Below, piece after piece: positions 54,820 to 64,000 of a stretch of DNA of 64,000 nt. Position numbers and translations under genes: made by a program. How positions within the stretch are numbered: position 1 is the stretch's first letter; each line of letters begins with the position of its first letter. The notes under the pieces are model-generated. The model was not told the DNA's origin and made no database searches. It was given only the letters and a program-made list of their open reading frames with translations. Source of the stretch: Deinandra increscens subsp. villosa (taxonomy: Eukaryota > Streptophyta > Magnoliopsida > Asterales > Asteraceae). The stretch lies in assembly GCA_039602395.1 (NCBI GenBank), contig JBCNJP010000008.1, positions 23,949,817 through 24,013,816 on the forward strand, given 5' to 3'.

Positions 54820-55758
54820 CTAAAGCATCCTAAACACAGGGGCCTGGGGTAGGGCAAGAGTGCCAGTAACCTGGTCCATGAGCGCTAAGAATGCAAGAAG
54901 TCGCTCGACATGGCCCTCGAGAGTGGTAACTCTCATCTGCAAAAGCTCGATGTCAACGGAGTTATTAGCAGCAAACGTACTAGCATCCGTCACACTAGCA
55001 TGAAGATAGTCTAGGGCACCCTGGGTAGTGGTCCTAGTCTTCTCCAAGCTATCCACTCGGGCTCCTAAGAAACCTAAGTCAGAAATGGTCGGGAGTCTCT
55101 CAATATCCCGCTCCATGACTCCGATCCTCTGCTCGTATCGAGTCATACGAGCAACCAGTAGCGGAGTCGTGTCCGCCAAAGGCTTATCAGTGAAGGGGCA
55201 TAATCCAGCTGGAGTCCATCGAGTAGCTCCCTGAGCTAATGACTCCCCTAGCTCGTGGGTACTAGGGAGTCCCTCGCGCTCCCGCCAGGTGTGGATGGTG
55301 TTCCGCATCCTAGCGAATCGGGTAGTCTCAGAGAGGCGGCGCCGCTTGATAGTGGGCTCCTCTGATAGGGTAGGACGGCGAGGAAGGCTGATCTACTTCT
55401 GTGGGGTGTAGGCCCGCCATCCACCGCGAGAGACGCGGCAGTATTACTGAAGGGTCCTAGCTCGTCCCGGGGAAATGTCGGGGTCCTCTACAGAAGGAGG
55501 TACCTCGATGGTAGGGGCAAAATCAGGCGCATCAGCAGCGACATCCTCAGAAGGCTCCTCGGTGTCGTCAGACACACGAGGCTGCAGCTGGGGCAGAGGG
55601 TGAGGAAACATAGCATCAACAGTCCCTGGCTCTGGACTCTCCGGTCGTGTGTCTGGTGGAACATAGTCCATCGGCATGGGCGTGTACTCAGGCGATCGAG
55701 GGGCTGACTCGTCCTCGGAGCTTGATGAGATGCAAATGGCCTCGTTAGCGAAAGCCAT
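54820..55758 (-). pseudogene. ORF0 of E3, extra pre-gag ORF (312 codons)
   Basis: The ATG at 55758 (GCAG-TG-ATG context as in E2) starts one frame to the stop at 54820, interrupted only by TAA near 55445 and TAG near 55390. N-terminus: ICISSSSEDE…EYTPMPMDYVPP. The middle is Pro/Asp-rich, then basic (KRRRLSETTRF). C-terminal half: ERLPTISDLGFLGARVDSL, GALDYLHASV, LLQMRVTTLEGHVERLL, with heptad-like spacing. Same length and order as E2, yet clearly diverged. Unrecognised family; function unknown. Confidence 0.75.
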
Positions 55759-55998
55759 CACTGCGACAAGAAGTTCCAAGTAAAAGCAGCATTAGAACAA
55801 GTAAGCATATAAACATTTATGGTAAATAAATCTAATGCAAGTTATAAAAAAACACTTAAGCATAAATCATAATAAACATTACCACTTGAGTTGGCCTTGC
55901 GTGCAAACGGTACCTTCAGAGCGGGTTATAGTCCAGGTTTTGTTTTCGTTTTTATTTATAAAACCAAGTTCTCTATAAGCACGACTCTGATACCAATC
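55759..55998 (-). other. E3 leader and primer site
   Basis: The primer site reads GATTGGTATCAGAGTCG on the minus strand (about 55982-55998), initiator-tRNA style. The leader shares GTTTGCACGCAAGGCC with E2 and ends in a T-rich stretch and GTCGCAG before ORF0. Confidence 0.75.
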
Positions 55999-56890
55999 TG
56001 ACACATCCTGAACTTTCGGGAACGGAGGTGTGTGACGTCATGACATCATAGTCGTGGATACTTAGAACAATTAATAGTAAAACAATTGATAAACAAAATG
56101 TCATCTGGATTGCAGCGGAAATAGTGGTGAAATGACATTGTCTTACAATTAATAATAAAGATGGAAATAGTTCTTAAAAAGTTAAGATAGTTCCTAAATA
56201 CTTGAAAAGGGTTAGATGGACAAAATGAGACTATGACTCCATCAGCAAGTATGTTTATGAGTGATGGTCAAGTGTGCACGTGCGGATACATTTAGTTACC
56301 TGAGAAAATCATGACTTTAAAAGGGTCAACATAATGTTGGTGAGTTCACAGGTTTAAGACTCTACAAATAGTTTGTAAATGGTTTAAGGCATACAAGATA
56401 TAGTATGGTCACCGTGATGTAATGATTAATATGAACTTTGAATTTGAAACTAACAGATTTACCCACTCATAGCATCTTCCCTAAAGATACTGAAATGGAA
56501 AAATAATAACTGGCGTGTACTACTCGACAAATGCACACGTCGGGATTGGAGCTACCAATCAAGTAGGGTTGTTAACCCAAATAGATTTATTCACTAGTTA
56601 CCGTTTCGAACAAAACTAATCAAATTCAATTAATAGTGGGATTTGTGACAATTCGTTATGTAACGAAATGTACTCATTTATAGGGGATATAAAGAACATT
56701 TAATCATACGACAGTATACAGTTCGACCGATATGTCAAGTATAAAATAGTTTAGTTCATGATTTCTCCCCCAAAGTATTTAAAACAGTTTAAAAGAAAGG
56801 GGCCTGAGACTTACCTGATCTAGGTGAAAAGGAGACAAGTATGTAAATCCGGAAATGAAAGGTGCAAGTGACGTCCTAATAAATAATAAG

Positions 56891-56930
<40 letters not shown>
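55999..56930 (-). repeat. E3 5' LTR, visible part
   Basis: It starts TGACACATCC beside the primer site. Landmarks match the E2 LTR read in reverse (for example 'ggattggagctaccaatcaagtagggttgttaacccaaatagat' and 'gtcctaataaataataagac'). It runs into a (TA)n tract at about 56894-56930 and is cut there by a Helitron; I do not see it resume. Confidence 0.75.
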
Positions 56931-56931
<1 letters not shown>

Positions 56932-57794
56932 TAGCCGGGAATACCCGCGCGTTGCGGCGGCGATCGGTTTATAAGCGTGTTATTCGTCATTCTGTTCGCG
57001 CGTTATAGCCGCGCTACAGTTTGCGAATTCATTTGGAATCAACCAACACGGTGCTTGGATTTTTGTTGGTTTGTCCACTGCTCTCGTGATATATTGCATT
57101 ATACATTTATTAGTTTTCTCATTCATAGCATCTATTTAATTTATCTAATCTTGTATATTTTAAATAAATAATAACGAACGTCCAAATAAAAAAAATATAT
57201 TAGTTAAAAATATAGTAATTTAAAAATAAATTTTCAAACACAATACTAATAAATGATGAGTCAATCACAATAATTTTCAAATCAAAATCAGAGTATGCAA
57301 CCCATCTAAGCATATCCCTTTTATATCCAAATTGTTGAGAAATAAAAGAGATTGATTATAATCTCAAAATAGTAAATTAAAAATATATTTGCAACCAAAC
57401 TGACAAGTTTGCGTATCATGTATTATAAGTCTTAGTTGAATCAAACATAACTGGTGTTTCTACCTTTTTATATATTAATAATAATACATTAAAATAAAAT
57501 AATTTAATATGATGATTATGTTTCTTTCTTGTGTACAAAATATAATCCAAGATTTTTTTTATTTAAAACAATTCTAATCCTACCCTAGTGGATTAGAGCT
57601 AAACATAGTGTATTATAAGACACGCAAACATAACCTCTATATGCAATGGAAACAAATTATATGTACTGTACATAATTAAATGCAGAGAACTGCTCAACAC
57701 ATACCTGAATCCTAAAAGATAATTATTAATATTAATACTTGTAATAGACGAAGAAATAAACATGTCAGCGGTTACTACATAGAGCGATGAAACA

Positions 57795-57960
57795 AACTAT
57801 ATGTACCTGCACTTGAAAAACCAACTGTCAAAACCTGCAACCAAAGATTAAAGAAACAAAATCTCATCAGCAGACCACTAAAGAACAAAAATCAACATAT
57901 AATTCAAAGCTAACTCCTCACTCTTGACAGTTGGTTTTTCAAGTGCAGGTACATATAGTT
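57795..57960. repeat. perfect 37-bp inverted repeat with 92-nt loop
   Basis: 57795-57831 is the exact reverse complement of 57924-57960 (core GTACCTGCACTTGAAAAACC). A direct repeat 'aaagctaactcctcactcttg' lies in the loop side (57906) and just beyond (57992). Confidence 0.85.
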
Positions 57961-59970
57961 AGGTATAACCTATAAACTTACTGAATGATGTTTTAAAGCT
58001 AACTCCTCACTCTTGCACCTGTAACGACAAAAAGAAAATACAGAACCTTGTTCAAGACCCCTCAATGAACTGCAGCTAATCTTTTTCTTTATAAAATTGG
58101 ATAAGATGTACTTCTACTCTTAATCTCGATCCTTGATGCAAGAGAGTAACTTGACTCAAAAGCCTAGACCAAAATCGTCACATCCTTACCAGCCTTACCA
58201 TCATAGTTGTTAACGACATCACCGGTCATCCGATAGTTCAAAGTAATATAATATAATCATTGTAAAGGCTCAAATCATGTTTCATTACGACAAGTTTTAG
58301 AATGGCTTAGACCTGGGTCACTGAAAAAACTACCAAAATCTACATGTACCCGTATAGTAGTGGAGCAAAAACTCTTTCATAGAAGTTGAATTCAAGGAGA
58401 AAAAAAATGATGATTTTCAAAAGAAAGACACTAAGACTCTAAATAAAACATTAAGTATCACAATAGAAGGCATTAACAAAAACATACCTTGTCTGCAAAA
58501 TTAGCATTTGAAGCATGCTATGTATATGGTTTTGTATTACCTGATTACAAATGTTCTTTGGAATAGGCCTTTATCATCATAACTGCCAAGAAGAGAAAGC
58601 AATAAATTAGAATCATCCGACGAGATGAAAAGGTATATAATGGTATGGCCTTGAAGAATCCAAGCATGAAAAAAATGCTACAATTTATAAGCAAAGAAAA
58701 TATGCTCTACACCAGTCAACTATGCTCTGGTAGGGACTGAACCAAAGTTAACTTTACATCAAATTGACATATTATTTGATTATAAAAATATTAAAATGGA
58801 CAAAAACCTATTTGTGAGTCAACCGCCCTAGCTCGTTCAATACTTGAATACATTACAAAATACCATGTTTCGACCAAAACCTGTTATGACCAATTACCAC
58901 ACCCACCAGGCCCACTTATCTTGACACCTCTACTGCTTCGTTTTGACAAATCTTGAAATCTAGATGGTTAATTGGTTACTTACCTTAAAAACAGCAGCAG
59001 AACATGGAGCTCTAAGAGTTGACAGATGCATGAATTCTGCAAACACTTTTCATGTTAAGCGATTTAGAACTCTTAACATCTTATCATAAATACCATTTGC
59101 TAAGTACTGGCCATTAGGGACCAAGAAACACCAAAAATAACATCTGATCATAAATCCAAATTTGAAAGAACAAAAAATAATTAATATTTAAGAAAAAGTA
59201 AACATGCTCTTGCCAAGAAAACCAAAGAGTACCCAACGTTCTGCCTAATCATAATTTTGTCATATTTAATGCAAACCAGTTCCTTAAAATAATAGACAAA
59301 AAATGCCTTGTGTCAAATCATAACAAGAGTGAAGGCAAAGTAGACATGTTTATAAATGTACCTTTGCTCAAACGAACCCAAACAAACCCAACTCATTTTC
59401 ATTGATTCCGACCACGTAACTCTTGAGCCTGTGGAACAAATAATGTCAATCAATCAGCGATTCTCTCAGATGGTTACTAACATAATTAGTTAGAACAAGA
59501 ATACCATGTCTCATGCTGCTTCTTCAACCTAGCTTTACACAATCTAGATTAAGCAAACATTTGTAAATTTGAGGAACGGGTCGGCTATCTATATTGTGAC
59601 CAAACTTCCAAGTCAACCAACTCAATGTATCAATTGGTTTGCTTGGGCACCAGAGGAGGCTTGTTTATCTGCGCAAACAACACCAAACAACTCATAAATC
59701 ACCCTCAACGTTCCCTGATCTGCCACATGACGTATAATATTCCTGCACCAAAAATTAATTTAGTCCATCAGATCAGTTCAAAGGATAGGCAGTTAATAAG
59801 GATTTTTCAGTTCAAATCCGTGAAGTTTTTGGATAATACCACTACTTGACATGTGGTCTTGTAGGTTACAACAGTTCAAAAACAAGTGGTCCCATAAAAA
59901 ATAACTTCATCCTACAAAATTGACTCATTTACAAGAACTTAGACACTAAACAAAGCATATAGATACTTAA

Positions 59971-60198
59971 TCATGAGTTAAACCACTTATCTACCACTCT
60001 AAATGGTGATTCAAATCCTTGTGATCTTAAGAACTTGTTAAACCACTTATCTACCACTCCAAATAGCTCAGATTCTGTTAGATTGAAGCCAAGAACCTGT
60101 AGTGTTTTCGTTAAAGAGGCAACGTCTCGGTTAAAATTCTGTGATAATATCAAACTACTCAATTGCTCACAGTTTTGAGTTTGTGGAGAGCTACACAA
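59971..60198 (-). other. 75-residue frame in Helitron 1 with a 60-bp repeat
   Basis: The minus-strand frame ends with two VVDKWFN blocks coded by a repeat pair (59977-60004 and 60037-60064, period 60). It could be a captured exon piece; no family recognised. Confidence 0.3.
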
Positions 60199-61507
60199 AT
60201 TAAATCCCCATATAATTTACCTGACATTCAGCCGTAGCTCCATCATATGCACAAATAAATCAATACAACGATGTCATTCAAGCTGAGATGCATAGATACC
60301 AATACTAATGTATGAATTTTTTCTGCAGTTAAACTTAATCTATGAAACTAAAAACAATAGAACAGGTACCTTAGGCTTCAATAACCGTTGGCAGCCTTCA
60401 TCCCCTGCCATAACATACAATGAAAGCAATTAGGGTCAAAACTGACCCGTTCTTTCCATTCTTTAAACAGTATACCATGAATTGAGGACTTCAGAGGAAA
60501 CCCAATTAAGAATCTGTGGAGGAAGAATCAATCCTACAACATTAGTATAAAATAAAGTGGATAACTCTCATCCCATATAATTAAAATCGAACATCTTACA
60601 TTTAGTAGGAGAAGCAAAATCAATCAGATCTTGGAACATTCGAATGCCAAATCCTACAACATCAGAAACCAAAATATACAACCAACAATGAAATCGATTC
60701 AATAACATAAAAGATTAAACTAAACTGATAATCGATTACCTCAAACAATGCCCGGTTGATATAAGAGAAACCCTAGGATCGATAACCTGAAACAAATGTG
60801 TGTGAATCTCAGAAAAACCGTAGGATCAATGTTCGTCATAAAATGCGTTTTCCGCTCCATCGTCGTAGAATGCCATTCCTGCTCCGGCAACGCGAAGGAA
60901 CGGTGCAGGAATTTCTCGGGCTCTTAAGAGAGAGAGAAAAGCGTAGTCACTGGTTCAAGATCTGTGATTTTGAATTTCAAATTTGAAGAAGAAAACCATA
61001 GTCTCTTGTTCAAGATCTGGGTGAATTGGTCAGATTAAGCGTCTATGTAAAAGAAAATGGAGAAAGACGAAGTGAAACCTTACCTGATTTTGGGTGAGAG
61101 ATGATAGGATTAGGCATCTGTGTAAAAGCGAAAGGTGAAATGTCTCTGGAAAGCAAGTCAGAAAAAGACATATCGCCGTCCTCTCTCCTCCGTTGCTGTC
61201 ACCGGTTCTCTTTTGAATTAGGGGAAAACACAGAAAGGCGGGGCTGCAATGAAAGCAAACTGAAATCACCTCAAAAGGGAGATTCCCTGCCTCTGCCTCT
61301 GTTTTCAACCTGCAATTTTTGTTTTGTTCTGATAAATCGCGAGATTTCAGTTCAAGAGGACCGATGAAGCATTATGTGAACGGACGGTAATGGTTGGGAA
61401 CGGATGAGCTTCGCCGAGTAACCCAAAGAAGAAGGCGTCTTAATTTTAAGACGCTCTTATTTACGAAATTGCCATTATGTTCAATATGTATTATATAGTA
61501 GTATAGA

Positions 61508-61523
61508 TATATATATATATATA
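61508..61523. repeat. (TA)n tract between two Helitron ends
   Basis: An AT dinucleotide run that separates the 5' end of Helitron 1 from the 3' end of Helitron 2. A longer run lies at 56894-56930. Confidence 0.9.
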
Positions 61524-62142
61524 CTAGGGGAATACCCGCGCGTTGCGGCGGCATCAGTATATAAGCATTATTCGTCATTTGTTCGCTCGTTATAGCCACA
61601 CAACAGTTTGGGAATTCATTTGGGAAACAACGAACGCAGTACTTGATTTTTGTTCGTTTATCCATACCCTCGTGATATATGTTCGAATGTACGTATATTG
61701 GTTTTCTCATTTGTATCATCGATTTAGCTTATCTACCCTTGTAGAATTCAAACAAATAATAGCAAACAGGCCAATTGAAATAGATATTGGTCACAAACAT
61801 GGTAATTTAAAACTAAAAGAGTTTTAAGATAAAAGTCATCAACATAGTTTTAAGATACCAGTAATAACATAGTAGTTTTGGGTTCAAAAGTCGGGTGTCA
61901 ATTAACCTCCATTGTGAGGAGGTCAATTTGTGTCGTACGCGCTGCAAATTTCGATGACTTCATCACCAAAGTTTGCCCACCACTCTTCATCAGACATTGA
62001 AGCAGGTGTCACCTCAATTTCCTCTAACGGAGATGTCACCTCAATCTCCCCTAACGGAGGTGTCACCTCAATTTCCTCTAACAGAGGAGCCACTGAAAAA
62101 AAAAACATTAAGGTTTTACATGAATGTTATATAGTATAGTAC
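61524..62142 (-). mobile_element. Helitron 2 (3' end clear, 5' end tentative)
   Basis: The 3' end CTAG (61524) with the CCGCAACGCGCGG hairpin is the same as in Helitron 1, and about 300 bp next to it are similar in both (61524-61810 and 56931-57230). A possible 5' end reads ACTATACTATATAAC near 62142, one base off the TCTATACTA consensus. If this is right the element is about 620 bp. The outer limit is uncertain. Confidence 0.5.
61923..62092 (-). other. captured terminal exon in Helitron 2
   Basis: On the minus strand a T-rich tract ending TTTTTTCAG (62093-62105) is followed by an open stretch of about 56 codons to TGA. It encodes three 9-residue acidic repeats (EIEVT-P/S-P-L) from a 27-bp tandem repeat (62008-62034, 62035-62061, 62062-62088), then MSDEEWWANFGDEVIEICS and a short tail. 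The 3' splice site, open frame and stop look like a last exon. I do not recognise the gene. No first exon is seen within the element. Confidence 0.5.
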
Positions 62143-62543
62143 AAACATTTTGTCTACAAGTTCTAGGTTTTTGTAAAGTTTTATAAATGGTTCCGTGACG
62201 AAACCCACCATTCTTTATTTCTAAAAAACAAAAATAAATCTAGTTATTTGACCACAAAATTTACATTATTTTAAATATGTACAAATGATCTTACATTTTG
62301 GTCAAGAAAACTAATCCATAATTTGTTTTCATCGACAAAAGGCAAAACGAACTCAACCCAGACGAAATTCACAGTATACCAAGCTCCATATTGTGTAAGT
62401 GACGAAAATGAATCAACAATTGAATGTTTGTCCATGATTGTAGCTGATCATAAGAACATATATACAAAATATATGCTTAAAAACCACGTATATCTAAAAA
62501 CGAACTCTTATCTAAATGCAAGAAAACGAATGTTTTACCTATC
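62143..62543. other. unassigned AT-rich DNA
   Basis: An 84-residue plus-strand frame (62323-62577) shows no domain and runs into the following LTR. I see no other structure. Confidence 0.3.
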
Positions 62544-62708
62544 TGTAACATCCCACATTGGTGGGGAGGAGAACTAAGCACCGCTTTATAAGGGTGTGGA
62601 TACCTCCCCTATCAAGACGCGTTTTAAATCCGTGAGGGGCGGATGCCTGAGGGCATGCCGGCTGCCAAAGCGGACAATATCTTGGTGCGACGGGTCTGGG
62701 CTGTTACA
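62544..62708 (+). repeat. short (165-bp) LTR of a small retroelement
   Basis: It runs TGTAACATCCCACATTGG…GGGCTGTTACA and has a TATA box (CTTTATAAGGG, about 62583-62593). A CCAAAGCGGACAATAT block is common in short-LTR plant elements. A primer site follows directly. No second LTR is in the window. Confidence 0.75.
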
Positions 62709-62723
62709 GATGGTATCAGAGCC
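62709..62723 (+). other. primer binding site of the short-LTR element
   Basis: GATGGTATCAGAGCC follows the LTR and matches the initiator methionine tRNA style. Confidence 0.8.
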
Positions 62724-64000
62724 ATTGGTTACAGTGAACTAAGATTCGTCTTAGACTGTAACTGTTTTGCATTAGTTGCACTTAAACATTTTTCTCATGC
62801 ATCGTGATACTCACTCCTACACGCACCTGGTTTACGGTATGTCGTTTACATCATCCACTCCCCTTATACTCACGGCGAGGAGCCGGTTAGTCCTGAGTCA
62901 TTTCCCTTAACCACTCTGAGTCGTGTACCTCTTGGCTAACCTCCATGGACTATGGGACGTCGAACCAGATTAGAGAATAACATCTTCACCCTTGACGATT
63001 CGTTTGTTGCTCGAGATTATTCTGGATTGAATAACTGCGCATAGTACCCACATTATGGACGTATGCTGAATAAGGAAGGTGGTGTAATACCTCCACCTAT
63101 CCTTAAACCTTTCCCATAACTTAGGAGGTTCTTGTTATACCTGCCTTGCATATATTGCTCAACTCTCTTGTTCATAGAACGTAATCAAGACGTGCTAATA
63201 ACGCGATCATCCAACTTTCTGTCGTGGCAACATTGTTTGAATTCAAGTGGTTGCTCATGGGGCACTTGTATCCGCCTTGTTACCCTGAGCGTGTTCACAT
63301 TTTCCTTGATCTTTTAAGATCCTCATCTTTTCGTTTCTATCGCATTGTGCGTCGAGATGATACAACTTGGAAACAACACTTATAACCTCAACGATACTTG
63401 ATGTGGGCCGACAAAAGTTTCCTCCTTATGTATCGGATTGTGATCACATCTGTATGTGTAGTAACTATTCTTTAATGTCGAGCTAAGCTTGGGTCATGGT
63501 GATAAACCATATTCAAATCCTCTTGAGCTAAATTCATGGCTGACTCGCTTCAGGTGGGTCATTCCAATTAAAGCGAACCTGTTGCTCTCGAGACTTTTCT
63601 CTGTAACGAATCTGGTCAAGATAACCTTGGGTTAATGACCCCATCCTTGATACCCACTCTGAGGATATCTCATGAGTACTCCACAATACCTGGCAGCTGA
63701 AGTAAGAGGAACTAGGGTGACCATATAGGGTGAATTATATTTACGGGTGCACACGTAAATGTAATTTGTAGTGTATGGAAATCCTAGAGAATTCTACTAG
63801 GCAAGCTGATGGTCGTAATTGGGAGAAAATTTTTGTAAATTTTTTTTCTCATAGGGACTAAATGTTGAGCATGTCGAAATTCGACCGGAAGATTGAAGTC
63901 ATCTATCTTGTAAACACTATCACGCATGATCTCATCTCTTATATATATGGATTCTAATCCATTCGTGAACCCTTTGACACCAATTACGAATGTTAGTCCT
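62724..64000 (+). other. internal region of the short-LTR element, unclassified
   Basis: A short frame at 62949 (MGRRTRLENNIFTLDD…) closes after about 30 codons; no gag or pol motif is seen. The word ACGGGTGCACACGTAA (63743-63758) is also in the gag-only element interior (13479-13497, opposite strand), hinting at a gypsy-derived 3' region. The rest is without visible features. Confidence 0.4.

Larger units (their letters stand above)
56931..61507 (-). mobile_element. non-autonomous Helitron 1 (4577 bp)
   Basis: On the minus strand the 5' end is TCTATACTACTATATAA (61507 down) and the 3' end is a GC-rich hairpin (CCGCAACGCGCGG) followed by GGCTAG (56931), with T next to it and A before the 5' end, as Helitrons require. 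No RepHel frame is visible. On the element's own strand there are many consensus 5' splice sites (for example near 57712, 58486, 58979, 60217, 60370 and 61080). A 35-nt exon-like piece is bounded by AG and GT near 60369-60403, so a multi-exon gene or non-coding transcript may have been captured. No recognisable protein. Confidence 0.7.

Noticed and set aside
61030..61367. Overlapping frames of 88-92 residues on both strands in Helitron 1.
   Set aside because: No domain, and both strands are open; a UTR-like piece of a captured gene is possible, but a protein is not supported.

Overview
This window is plant repeat DNA. I see no host gene, rRNA or functional tRNA gene. Almost everything is LTR retrotransposon, mainly Ty3/gypsy chromoviruses of Tekay/Del type. 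Families, base composition and initiator-tRNA primer sites fit a eudicot. An Asteraceae genome is plausible from the style of the gag and pol proteins, but that is inference.

Layout. (1) Positions 1-3322 hold E1, a decayed plus-strand chromovirus lacking reverse transcriptase, ending at a 500-N gap (3323-3822). (2) A minus-strand chromovirus, E3, is split in two: its 3' LTR and integrase/chromodomain lie at about 4270-7742, and its RNase H, RT, protease, gag, extra ORF and 5' LTR lie at 51607-56930. (3) The split is caused by E2, a plus-strand chromovirus at 7743-51606 with LTRs of about 4.1 kb. (4) E2 is itself a nest. Its 5' LTR holds a hAT-type element (8768-9598, 8-bp target duplication) and a 13.7-kb tandem array LTR-gag-LTR-gag-LTR of a gag-only retroelement (10110-23843). 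Its pol holds an Athila-type element (30425-44758, duplication GGCAC). (5) The Athila gag holds a non-coding LTR element (35659-42029, duplication CCAAT) with two primer sites and phased arrays of a TTGGCGA motif. (6) In the E3 5' LTR at 56931-61507 sits a Helitron, followed by a second Helitron end at 61524 carrying what looks like a captured terminal exon. (7) At 62544 a 165-bp LTR plus primer site starts another, unclassified retroelement.

The most interesting signal is shared by E1, E2 and E3. All three carry an extra open frame of about 312-317 codons between primer site and gag ('ORF0': acidic N-terminus, Arg-rich middle, heptad-like C-terminus). In all three, a phase-1 intron of 81-85 nt lies between a short first gag exon and the main gag body. 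Frames are kept across the copies, and the breaks are mostly C-to-T type stop codons, so both features were probably functional in the parent lineage. Only the gag of the two tandem gag-only elements is still open; all other coding regions are broken.
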